Shown piece by piece: positions 35,858 to 43,636 of a DNA stretch of 64,000 bases; positions within the stretch are counted from its first letter, which is position 1; every line of letters begins with the position of its first letter. The position numbers were made by a program, and so were the translations under genes. Location of the stretch: contig NZ_NWVL01000013.1 in assembly GCF_002382885.1 (NCBI RefSeq), positions 1 through 64,000 on the forward strand, given 5' to 3'. The notes under the pieces were generated by a model. That model was not told the DNA's origin. It saw only the letters and a program-made list of their open reading frames with translations, and searched no databases. This DNA is from Streptomyces sp. WZ.A104 (lineage in GTDB: Bacteria > Actinomycetota > Actinomycetes > Streptomycetales > Streptomycetaceae).

Positions 35858-36517
35858 CTACTCGTACCGGTACTTCAGCGAGTCCGCCTCCGCCTGCTCG
35901 ATGTCGGCGATCGTCAGATCCGGCATCCGCAGTTGGGCCAGCGTCACCTCGGCCGAGGTCGGCTGGGCGTCCGTCGGAAGCCACTGCTCCGGCTTCCACG
36001 CCCCGCTGCGCAGCAGCGACTTCGGGCAGTGCGGGTAGACCTCCTCGATTCCCAGCACCAGCGCACTGGCCGGCGGCTTTCCCACGGCGGTCAGCTGCGA
36101 CAGCAGCTCCGGGCGGGTGGACACGACCGCCCGGCCGTTCACCCGCAGGGTGGTGGTCCGCCCGGGGATGACGAACAGCAGCCCGGCCCTTCCGGTGGCG
36201 ATGACGTTCTGCAGGGTGTCCAGCCGCTTGTTGCCGGTCGCGTCCGGTATCGCCACCGTCCGTGAGTCCAGGACGGCGACGAACCCGGCGGGGCCGCCGC
36301 GCGGGGAGACGTCGCAGTTGCCATCGGCGTCCGCGCTGGCGATCAGGACCAGCGAGGAGCAGCCGATCAACCGCCGAGTCTGTTCGGTGAGTTCGGTCAT
36401 CTGCTTGCGCACGGCCGCGTCGCTGGGGAGCGCGTAGGCCCGTCGCAGCGCCTCCTGGTCGCGCACGGCGTCGAGGCTGAGCGAGTCGAAAGCGCTGCTG
36501 GCAAGGGGTGTCGTCAT
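35858..36517 (-). CDS. PPOX-type FMN flavoprotein (MSMEG_1061-like)
   Basis: A 219-residue pyridoxamine-phosphate-oxidase-fold protein. The flavin/split-barrel core shows LIASADADGNCDVSPRGGPAGFVAVLD, RTVAIPDATGNKRLDTLQNV, GLLFVIPGRTTTLRVNGRA and VEEVYPHCPKSLLRSGAW-type residues (here IEEVYPHCPKSL). The pattern recalls the actinobacterial MSMEG_1061 group, which may use FMN or F420. It is single and not obviously operonic with neighbours. Confidence 0.85.
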   Translation of the reverse strand: MTTPLASSAFDSLSLDAVRDQEALRRAYALPSDAAVRKQMTELTEQTRRLIGCSSLVLIASADADGNCDVSPRGGPAGFVAVLDSRTVAIPDATGNKRLDTLQNVIATGRAGLLFVIPGRTTTLRVNGRAVVSTRPELLSQLTAVGKPPASALVLGIEEVYPHCPKSLLRSGAWKPEQWLPTDAQPTSAEVTLAQLRMPDLTIADIEQAEADSLKYRYE

Positions 36518-36575
36518 GCTCCGACCCTATGGGACCGGCCTGCGGCCGGCCTTGGCCGCTGGGGGTTCGGGGGCA

Positions 36576-39011
36576 TCAGCCCCGCCGTACCCGCCCCGCT
36601 ATCCGGCGCCCCAGACGTCCCAGCGTGCTCGACCGGTTCCAGTCGCGGAAGGCGTTCGCCCGGCCGCTGCTGCCCGTCCGGCTCACTGTCTCCTCGACCT
36701 CCGCGACGGCCTCCGCCGTCATTCCGCGTACCGCTGGGCGCAGCACCTCGTCGAGGAGGGCGCTCGCCGTGGTGGTCCAGGCTCGGCCCGCGTGCGGGTG
36801 GGACGTCCAGACGGTGAAGCAGTCGGCCGCGTAGGCGGGTTGGGCGCGCAGGCGGGTGGCGACCGGGGGCGTGCGGGCCGCGTGGTCGTAGGCGGCGATC
36901 AGTTCGGCGTCGTCGCCGTGGATGAAGGCGTACAGCTCCGCGCCGGGGCGGTCCGGGGCCAGCAGGCGTTCGGCCAGGGCGGTGAACGCCCTTTCCCGCA
37001 GGGCCGGTTCGATTGGCTCCGCCCGGGTGCACAGGGTGCGGACGCGCTCCGCCCAGCCGGGCTCGGGCGCCCCCGTGCGCAGGTCGCGGCTGAGGTCCAG
37101 GAGGTGGAGTGCGGCCCGCTCGCGGCCGCCGATCTCCTGCGGGAAGGCGCGCAGCAGGTCGTGGGCGAGTGCGGCGGCCTCGTCCGTACCGGCGGCCGAG
37201 GCGCCGAGGGCCGCGTCGACCGGGCGGGACCAGGTCCCCGCCGCCCGGTGCGCGTCCGACGTGGCCGCCTCCAGCAGCAGCCGGGCCTCCTCGACCGTCG
37301 GGGCCCGGTCCTCCCATACCAGGCCGACCGCGGTGCGCAGCACCTGCGGCTCGGTGAAGGGGGACAGGCCCGCCGCCCGCAGCACCCGGTGCCACACCGC
37401 CGTCCGGTCGCCGCCCAGGGTCGCCATCGCCCCCGGCGCCTCGGCGCACATCCGCAGATGCGGCAGCGCCTGCGTGCCGGTGAACGGCAGCGGGACGGTC
37501 GTCAGGAACCGGGCCACCGCCCCGGGGGCGTCCGGTGTGATCCGGTCCAGCGCGCCGAGCAACGCCGTCCGGACGTCGAACTGCTCGTCCAGCAGCTCCA
37601 GGAGGGCCGGTGCGGAGGCCGGTGTCTCCGGCGATCCGTCGGCCTCGGCCAGCAGTTCCCGGGCCAGCCGGTCCACGGTGTCCGGCAGCAGTTCCGCTAT
37701 TCCAACGCCCAACAGCCTTGTCACTCGCAGCAGTTGCAGGGTCCGTGCCACCGGGACGGGCTCGCTCGTACCGCTCTCCAGTTCGGTGAGGATCTCCGGG
37801 GCGAGCGCCTCGGTGAGCGCCTGCCCGTCCGGGCCCGTGAACGCCTCCCTGCGCGGCAGCTCCAGTGAACCGTTGCCGCCCCGCACCGCCTCCGTCACCA
37901 GCATCGCGGCGAGCGGTGCGGTGACCGACGCCGGGCACCGGCCGTCCAGAGCGCCGAACAGCCGCCCCGCCGCGTCGAATTCGGAGTCTGTACGGTCATC
38001 CACACCTGGCCCGGTCAGCGCCTCCACCAACTGCCCGATCCGCTTCGGGTCCAGTGCGTAGGGCCGCTCGGCCGTCCACGCGGCGGCCGCCGCACGTTCC
38101 TCCGGCCCGAGCGCGATCCCGGCGCACAGGGCCGTCACGGCCAACGGTCCGGCGGCGAAGGGCCCCCCGGGCAGCTCGCGGGCCTCCTGGAACAACTCCG
38201 ACGCCCGGCTCCGCCACACCCGGGCCGCCGTCCGGGCCCAGGTGTCCCGGGTGCCGTCCACCGGGGGCCGGTCCGCGCACACACGGACCCGCAGTCCCGC
38301 CTCCCGTGCCGCCGCCGCGTCCTCGGGCAGCACCCCCACGACCCGCAACGCCGAACTCCCCGGCCGCCGCGTGAACGTGGTGAATGTCAGTCGCTCCACG
38401 CTCTCCCTCGGCAGCGCCACCGCCGCGAGCCCCAGCCAGCGCGCCACATCCGCACCGCGCTTCTCCACCAGCACCACCGGGCCGTCACCCGGCGGCTCCG
38501 GTTCGCTCGCCCGGCGCAGATCGGCGAGGACCGCCGCCAGCCACGGGCCGCGCGAGACGGCGAAGTCGTCGAGCCCCTCCCGTACGGAGGCGGGACCCGG
38601 CGGCAGCGCGGTGATCGGGTCGGGCGGCGTCACACCGGCCGGGGTCGTGGTGACCCAGTGCGGCGAGCGCCACGCCTCCACCGGCAGCCGGCCGCCGGGC
38701 AGCGGCACCCCCGCGGGTATGTGCACCGCGTGCGTGTGGAACCGTACGCGCCCCGGCCCCTCGCCGCGCGCCGGAGCCGTACGGCCGATCAGACGGCTGC
38801 CGTCGGAGAGCACGGCATAGGTGAACGCCTGTGGCAGCGCGTGCAGTTCGGTGGGGGAGTGTGCGGGCCCCTCGGGCAGTTCGTACCCGACCAGCGGCTC
38901 GATCTCCGTGCGCAGCGCGCCCGACACCCCGGGCCCAACAGCCGTGAAACGGCCCGCCGTTCCCTCGTCCCCCGGCGCGTCGGAGGTGTAGTGCACCTGT
39001 GCAAGGCTCAT
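36576..39011 (-). CDS. GTPase-associated protein 1 (GAP1)
   Basis: An 811-residue protein. The N-terminal region (about 1-140: AQVHYTSDAPGDEGTAGRFTAV, ELHALPQAFTYAVLSDG) fits GAP1-N2. A middle part (PVVLVEKRGADVARWLGLAAVALPRESVERLTFTTFTRRP) fits GAP1-M, and a long helical, leucine-rich C-terminal part fits GAP1-C. In other actinomycetes such proteins are encoded beside TRAFAC-type GTPases and are proposed to act in biological-conflict or signalling complexes. Its ATG overlaps the stop of a short upstream frame by 4 bases, but no full GTPase gene remains next to it. Confidence 0.75.
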   Translation of the reverse strand: MSLAQVHYTSDAPGDEGTAGRFTAVGPGVSGALRTEIEPLVGYELPEGPAHSPTELHALPQAFTYAVLSDGSRLIGRTAPARGEGPGRVRFHTHAVHIPAGVPLPGGRLPVEAWRSPHWVTTTPAGVTPPDPITALPPGPASVREGLDDFAVSRGPWLAAVLADLRRASEPEPPGDGPVVLVEKRGADVARWLGLAAVALPRESVERLTFTTFTRRPGSSALRVVGVLPEDAAAAREAGLRVRVCADRPPVDGTRDTWARTAARVWRSRASELFQEARELPGGPFAAGPLAVTALCAGIALGPEERAAAAAWTAERPYALDPKRIGQLVEALTGPGVDDRTDSEFDAAGRLFGALDGRCPASVTAPLAAMLVTEAVRGGNGSLELPRREAFTGPDGQALTEALAPEILTELESGTSEPVPVARTLQLLRVTRLLGVGIAELLPDTVDRLARELLAEADGSPETPASAPALLELLDEQFDVRTALLGALDRITPDAPGAVARFLTTVPLPFTGTQALPHLRMCAEAPGAMATLGGDRTAVWHRVLRAAGLSPFTEPQVLRTAVGLVWEDRAPTVEEARLLLEAATSDAHRAAGTWSRPVDAALGASAAGTDEAAALAHDLLRAFPQEIGGRERAALHLLDLSRDLRTGAPEPGWAERVRTLCTRAEPIEPALRERAFTALAERLLAPDRPGAELYAFIHGDDAELIAAYDHAARTPPVATRLRAQPAYAADCFTVWTSHPHAGRAWTTTASALLDEVLRPAVRGMTAEAVAEVEETVSRTGSSGRANAFRDWNRSSTLGRLGRRIAGRVRRG

Positions 39012-39250
39012 CTGTCGGCCCTCTTCGTCCTGCCGCGCCCGGTCCCCTTCCGCCCACCCGCGCGACCGGGTCGGGGGGAGAAGTCCACAGCCGCGGGGGC
39101 GACGTTATCAAGAACCGCGCGACCGGCCGGGGTCAGCAGCGTCTCCGCCGACGCCTTGCGGGGGTCCGGAAAGCCGCCCGCGTCGCACAGCGTCCGCTGG
39201 AGCCGCTCCACCAGAGCGTCCGCCTCCGGCGCGGGGCCTGGCCCGCACGT
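39008..39250 (-). pseudogene. 3' stump of a gene formerly coupled to GAP1
   Basis: In one minus-strand frame the sequence reads PAPEADALVERLQRTLCDAGGFPDPRK ... TLLTPAGRAVLDNVAP ... GRTKRADR and stops in TGA, which shares ATGA with the GAP1 start. That arrangement is typical of a real, translationally coupled upstream gene. There is no start codon with a ribosome site, and the upstream side runs into the XRE regulator in another frame. I infer it is the C-terminal end of the lost partner (possibly the GTPase). Confidence 0.55.
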
Positions 39251-39806
39251 GCATACGCTCCCCCTGCCGCCCGAACAGGCTGAGCACCTCCACCGGACCT
39301 TCCCCCGTGGTGCCGAACCAGTGCGGCAGCCGGGTGTCGAACTCGGCGGCCTCGCCCGGCCCCAGCACGAGATCGTGATCGGCCAGCAACAGCCGCAGGC
39401 GGCCGGAGAGCACGTACAGCCACTCGTACCCCTCGTGGGTGCACAGGTCGGGGGAGTCCCGGCTCGCGGGCAACACCATCTTGAACGCCTGGAGCGGGCC
39501 GGGCTGGCGGGTCAGCGGCAGCACCGTGTTGCCGTTGACGCTCCGGGGCGCGGGCCTGATCCGGGGATCGCCGACCTCCGGCGCGCCGACCAGCTCGTCC
39601 AGCGGGACCTGGTGGGCCTGGGCGATCGGCAGCAGCAGCTCCAGGCTGGGGCGGCGCTGCCCGGACTCCAGTCGGGACAGGGTGCTCTTGGAGATGCCGG
39701 TCGCCTCGGCTATCGCGGTGAGCGACAGCCCCCGCTGCGTACGCAGTCGGCGCAGCCGGGGACCCACCTCGTCGATGACCTGGGAGAGCGCGGGCGAATG
39801 TTTCAT
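39108..39806 (-). CDS. XRE-family HTH regulator with cupin domain
   Basis: HTH_3 domain at about residues 12-66 (LRRLRTQRGLSLTAIAEATGISKSTLSRLESGQRRPSLELL) and a small cupin at about 110-185 (HEGYEWLYVLSGRLRLLLAD, LGPGEAAEFDTRLPHWF, GPVEVLSLFGR). Relatives usually end shortly after this. Here the frame continues 45 residues (RAGGGRSGGAAPADAVRR ...) through the stump described at 39008-39250, so the C-terminus is probably altered by a deletion. Start ATG 39806 has GGTGGA nine bases upstream. It is divergent from the oxidoreductase gene it probably controls. Confidence 0.82.
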   Translation of the reverse strand: MKHSPALSQVIDEVGPRLRRLRTQRGLSLTAIAEATGISKSTLSRLESGQRRPSLELLLPIAQAHQVPLDELVGAPEVGDPRIRPAPRSVNGNTVLPLTRQPGPLQAFKMVLPASRDSPDLCTHEGYEWLYVLSGRLRLLLADHDLVLGPGEAAEFDTRLPHWFGTTGEGPVEVLSLFGRQGERMHVRARPRAGGGRSGGAAPADAVRRGRLSGPPQGVGGDAADPGRSRGS

Positions 39807-39826
39807 GTCGCTCATTCCACCCGCCC

Positions 39827-39855
39827 GTTGCGGAATCGGCAACAAACGTTGTCCG
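39827..39855. promoter_or_regulatory. Operator-like alternating half-sites in the XRE/oxidoreductase intergenic region
   Basis: GTTGC, GGCAAC and CGTTGT occur in alternating orientation over 25 bp (GTTGCGGAATCGGCAAC, then CAACAAACGTTG). Such GTTGC/GCAAC dyads fit XRE-cupin regulators. It lies just upstream of the regulator start. Confidence 0.45.
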
Positions 39856-39939
39856 GTGCCGGACGCGGATCGCACCCTGTGGGCGGTGCCGGTCGAGGGG
39901 CGGGCACGGGGCAGCACGAGTGGAACGAGAGGGACGGAC

Positions 39940-40935
39940 ATGACGGGTTCACGGAACGGTTCACGGAGCGGTTCACTGGCCGGGGTCGAGCGCGGCAGCG
40001 ACGCCGATGTCGTCGTCATCGGGGCCGGGGCCGGGGGCCTCAACGCGGCGCTGGTCCTGGCAAGGGCCCGCCGCCGGGTCGTCGTCGTCGACGCGGGGGC
40101 CCCGCGCAACGCGCCCTCCGCGCACCTCCAGGGCTTCCTGTCCCGCGACGGAATGGCGCCGAGCGCGCTCCTGGAAACCGGCCGGGCCGAAGTGGTCGGA
40201 TACGGCGCCGAGTTCATACAGGGGCAGGTCGACGATGTGGAGCGAGAGGACGGGGGCGGGGTGCCGCGCTTCGCCGTACGGCTGGCCGGCGGGGTCGTGC
40301 TCACCGCCCGCCGGGTCGTGGTGGCCACCGGCCTGCGCGACGAACTGCCCGACATCCCCGGGGTCCGGGAGCGATGGGGGAAGGACCTGCTGCACTGCCC
40401 GTACTGCCACGGCTACGAGGTGCGCGACCAGCCCCTCGGTGTGCTCGGCACGCACCCGGGCGCTGTCCGCCACGCGTTGCTGCTGCGCCAGTGGTCCGAC
40501 GACGTCGTGCTGTTCCGGCACGGTCTCGACCTCGCCGACGACGAGCTAGCAGCCCTGGCCGCACGGGAGGTGCCCGTAGTCGAGGGGACCGTCAAGCGGC
40601 TCGTGGTGGAGGACGACCGGCTGCGCGGGGTCGAACTCGTCGAGGACAGCGGGGTGGCCCGCGCCACGGTCTTCGTCGTGCCGCGCATGGTGCCCCGCGA
40701 CGGACTGCTGACGGCGCTCGGCTGCGAGCGGGGCGAGGACGGCTGGATCGCCACCGACCGCTCCGGCCGCACCAGTGTGCCCGGTGTGTGGGCGGTGGGC
40801 AATGTCGTCGACCCCCGGGCGCTCGTGGTCAGTTCGGCAGGCATGGGGTCCGCCGCCGCCTTCGCGCTGAACCACGGACTGGTCGATGAGGACGTCGAGC
40901 TGGCGCTCCGGGGCGCCGCCCGGGCCGGGGTCTGA
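39940..40935 (+). CDS. NAD(P)/FAD-dependent oxidoreductase, thioredoxin-reductase-like
   Basis: A 331-residue flavoprotein. It has an FAD-binding VVVIGAGAGGLNAALVLARA, a redox-type pair HCPYCHGYEV, the second dinucleotide fold (PLGVLGTHPGAVRHALLLRQ; glycine pattern degenerate) and a C-terminal GVWAVGNVVDPRALVVSSAGMGSAAA. Homologues are annotated as thioredoxin reductase-like and often pair with an XRE-cupin regulator, as here. The N-terminus carries a small GGTTCACGGA triplicate (GSRNGSRSGS). ATG has GAGAGGGAC upstream. Confidence 0.88.
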   Translation: MTGSRNGSRSGSLAGVERGSDADVVVIGAGAGGLNAALVLARARRRVVVVDAGAPRNAPSAHLQGFLSRDGMAPSALLETGRAEVVGYGAEFIQGQVDDVEREDGGGVPRFAVRLAGGVVLTARRVVVATGLRDELPDIPGVRERWGKDLLHCPYCHGYEVRDQPLGVLGTHPGAVRHALLLRQWSDDVVLFRHGLDLADDELAALAAREVPVVEGTVKRLVVEDDRLRGVELVEDSGVARATVFVVPRMVPRDGLLTALGCERGEDGWIATDRSGRTSVPGVWAVGNVVDPRALVVSSAGMGSAAAFALNHGLVDEDVELALRGAARAGV

Positions 40936-41033
40936 CCCGCGGGGCAGTCCGGCGGCGTGCTCCCCAGGGGTGCGCCGCCGGCTCAACCGACCCACTCACG
41001 CCCCCCCCGGGGGGCCGCAAGGAGAGACCGGCG

Positions 41034-42494
41034 ATGGATCCCGCCCAGCCACTGACCGAACCCACCCCGCCCCCTCCACCCCCTTCCTCCCCTCTGCCCC
41101 CTTCCTCCACTCCGCCCTCTCCGGCCTCCCCCGCCTCTCCGGCCGGACCCGCGTTCGCGATGCTCGCCGTAGTCCAGGCCACGCTGATCTTCACGATCAC
41201 GCTGATCGCCGTGCCGCTGCCCAGGATCGGCCAGGAGTTCGACCTGAGTGCGGCGGACCTGGTCCTGGTCAACGCCGCGTACGGGCTGCCCTACAGCGGG
41301 CTGCTGCTGTTCGGCGGTCGGCTCGCGGACCGGTACGGCGGCCGGCCGGTGTTCGTCCTCGGCCTGGTGCTGTTCGGCCTGGCGTCCGCGACGGCCGCGC
41401 TGGCCCCCACGTTCGAGGCGCTGGTCGCCGTACGGTTCAGCCAGGGCGTGGGTGCCGCGCTCACCGCCCCGGCGGCCCTGGCGGTGCTGCGCGCGGTCCT
41501 CAGCGACCCCGCGGTCTTCGGCCGGGCCATGGCGACCTGGGGCGGGGTGTCCGTGCTCGGCGCCGCGATCGGCACCCTGGCCTCGGGCGCCGTCACCACC
41601 TGGATCTCCTGGCGCTGGATGTTCGCGGTGCCCGTGCTGGTCGCCGTCCTGGCCCTCGCGGCCACCCGGCGGCTGCTGCCCGCCGGTCCGGCCGACCCGT
41701 CGGCGAGTCGGCCGGGACTCGACCCGGTGGGTGCCCTGCTCGCCACCCTGGGCATCTCGATCGGCAGCTACGGCCTCATCCTCAGCGGCGACCACCCCTG
41801 GGGGTCGGCCCGCGTACTCGGCCCGACCGCCGTAGGCGTCGCCCTGCTCGCCCTGTTCCTGCTGGCCGAGCGGCGCGTACGGGACCCGCTGCTGCCGCCG
41901 GGCTTCACGGTGGAGCCCCGCCGTCTGGTGGGCCTCGTGGGAATCCTGCTGGCGGCGGCGGGCACCGGCCTGGTGACCTTCCTGCTCTCGCTGTACCTCC
42001 AGCAGCAGCAGGACTGGTCGACCCTGGCCACGACCGGTGCCTTCGTTCCGTTCACCCTCGCCCTGATCGTGGTCAACCGGCTCGCCGGGCCGGCGGTGGG
42101 CCGGTACGGGGCGGGTGTGGTCACCATCGCCGGGCTCGTGGGCGGCGCCGTCGGACTGGCGCTCCTCGCGGGGATCGGCCCCGACACCTCGTACGTCACG
42201 GGGCTGCTGCCCGGCGCGGTCCTGCTGGCCGCCGGAACGTCCTTCGTCTTCTCCGGCTCGACCGTGCTGACCACCACCAACGTGGCCGCGCACCAGGCCG
42301 GGCTGGCGGGCGGCGTGATGAACACCGCGATGGAGCTGGGGCCCACGGTGGGTCTGGCCGCGCTGATGGCGGTGGCCGCGGCGCAGGGCGACCTCGTCGT
42401 CGGGTATGCCTGGGCGTTCGGCACGGGAGCCGTCGTCTACCTGGCCGCCGCACTCGCGGCCGCCACGGTGGTGCGCCGCCGCGGCAGCGCGTAG
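41034..42494 (+). CDS. MFS drug-resistance transporter (DHA2-like)
   Basis: A 486-residue permease with about 14 hydrophobic segments and a 40-residue proline/serine-rich N-terminal tail. Motif A-like LLFGGRLADRYGGRPVFVLGLVLFGLAS and motif C-like WGGVSVLGAAIGTLASGAVTTWISWRWMF indicate a proton antiporter of the EmrB/QacA kind. The ribosome site is AAGGAGAGACC. It follows the oxidoreductase by about 100 bp on the same strand and might share its regulation. The substrate is unknown. Confidence 0.88.
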   Translation: MDPAQPLTEPTPPPPPPSSPLPPSSTPPSPASPASPAGPAFAMLAVVQATLIFTITLIAVPLPRIGQEFDLSAADLVLVNAAYGLPYSGLLLFGGRLADRYGGRPVFVLGLVLFGLASATAALAPTFEALVAVRFSQGVGAALTAPAALAVLRAVLSDPAVFGRAMATWGGVSVLGAAIGTLASGAVTTWISWRWMFAVPVLVAVLALAATRRLLPAGPADPSASRPGLDPVGALLATLGISIGSYGLILSGDHPWGSARVLGPTAVGVALLALFLLAERRVRDPLLPPGFTVEPRRLVGLVGILLAAAGTGLVTFLLSLYLQQQQDWSTLATTGAFVPFTLALIVVNRLAGPAVGRYGAGVVTIAGLVGGAVGLALLAGIGPDTSYVTGLLPGAVLLAAGTSFVFSGSTVLTTTNVAAHQAGLAGGVMNTAMELGPTVGLAALMAVAAAQGDLVVGYAWAFGTGAVVYLAAALAAATVVRRRGSA

Positions 42495-42531
42495 GGGCGC
42501 GGCCCCGGCGACGGGCGTGCCGTCCTCACGA

Positions 42532-42546
42532 GGGGGTGGCACCCCC
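42532..42546 (+). terminator. Short terminator hairpin after the MFS gene
   Basis: GGGGGT, loop GGC, ACCCCC, 40 bp past the MFS stop. Confidence 0.5.
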
Positions 42547-42580
42547 GTCCCTCCGGCGGGCTTCCGGGCGGAGCCGTCGG

Positions 42581-42694
42581 GCCACGCCGGAGGAGTTCGT
42601 CCGTGCGTACCCGCCGGTGGAGTTCCTCGGTCAGCCGGTCCGGCGTTTCCGCGCCGAGCGGGTGCTGGCCATCGCCCCTCCCGAACTGGGCTGA
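42581..42694 (+). pseudogene. Short orphan coding fragment
   Basis: An in-frame stretch ATPEEFVRAYPPVEFLGQPVRR ends FRAERVLAIAPPELG and a TGA. Codon usage is typical and it looks like a genuine protein C-terminus, but there is no start and the hairpin of the MFS gene lies just upstream. It may be the end of a deleted gene. I do not recognise the family. Confidence 0.35.
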
Positions 42695-42805
42695 CGGGGA
42701 CCCGCCCTTACGTACCGATGGCGCAACAGTCCCCGAACGGCACCCCCCGACCGGCCGGACGAACCTATGATCGATGCGGCGTCGAGGAGAAACGGGGAGA
42801 GCGCT

Positions 42806-43627
42806 GTGAACTGTCGGGTGCCGTTACGAAGAGTCCGGTCCGTTCTCCCCCTGTTGCTGCTGCCTCTCCTGCTCACCGGCTGCACGGCGGACACGGACAC
42901 CCCCGGGGCCGAGCGCTCCAACGCCCCGGAGGAGTCGGGCCGGAGCACCGAGGCCGGGACCGGGCCGTCCGCCGAAGCCCCGTACGCGATCCAACCCGAC
43001 CCCGCCCGGCTCCCGAAGACCCGGGCGGCCGCGCTCGACCTCATCGGCCGCGTCATCGCCGACCCCGGCAGCTTCGGACCCGGGGTGGTGAAGCGGAACC
43101 CCTACGAGAGCGGACCGGCGACCTGGGCCGTGCTCGGGACGGACTGCGTCTGGCAGCAGCGCAAGCCCGCCGCCCACGTCCTGGCCACGCTCACCCGGTC
43201 CTTCGAGGTGCCCGCCGAAGCGGGCAAGGGGCCGCTGCGCCTCGCCGCCGTCGTCACCGTCCACCGCACCCGCGAGGACGCGGCCTGGGAGATGGCGGAG
43301 TCGATCGAGGAGTCCATGCGCTGCCCCACCCAGCACCTGCGCGCGGGCGAACGGATCGCCTCCCTGATCGCGGGCGCGCTCCTCGGCGGCGAGGCGAACC
43401 AGAACAACTCCGAGGACTTCCTGAACGAGTCGGGGGAGTACCGGAGTGCCGAGCTGGGCGGTCCGCACCCCTACGCGTGGCAGCAGGCGCAGGTCCTCCA
43501 GTTCACCGTCGCCGTGACCGGCAAGGGGGCGAAGGGCCGCACCGCGCGGGAGGTCGACACCCTGGTCACCCAGGCGCAGGCCGCCATGCTGGTCCGGCTC
43601 GAATCCGCCGTCGAGAAGCAGAACTGA
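42806..43627 (+). CDS. Lipoprotein, first gene of the kinase cluster
   Basis: A 273-residue lipoprotein. The signal RSVLPLLLLPLLLTGC is cut before the cysteine, followed by a 40-residue acidic/serine linker. The globular part has RVIADPGSFGPGVVKRNPYESG, TDCVWQQRK, LAAVVTVHRTREDAAWEMAESIEESMRCPTQHL and VLQFTVAVTGKG. Two cysteines in the mature part could pair. No domain is recognised. GTG 42806 is chosen because GGGGAGAG precedes it. The kinase gene starts 9 bp downstream, so the lipoprotein may present or bind a ligand for it. Confidence 0.78.
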   Translation: MNCRVPLRRVRSVLPLLLLPLLLTGCTADTDTPGAERSNAPEESGRSTEAGTGPSAEAPYAIQPDPARLPKTRAAALDLIGRVIADPGSFGPGVVKRNPYESGPATWAVLGTDCVWQQRKPAAHVLATLTRSFEVPAEAGKGPLRLAAVVTVHRTREDAAWEMAESIEESMRCPTQHLRAGERIASLIAGALLGGEANQNNSEDFLNESGEYRSAELGGPHPYAWQQAQVLQFTVAVTGKGAKGRTAREVDTLVTQAQAAMLVRLESAVEKQN

Positions 43628-43636
43628 GGCCGGCCG

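Noticed and set aside
40983..42542. 519-codon minus-strand frame opposite the MFS gene
   Set aside because: It is rich in Arg/Gly/Gln/Glu repeats and lacks any start signal; the MFS reading is unambiguous.
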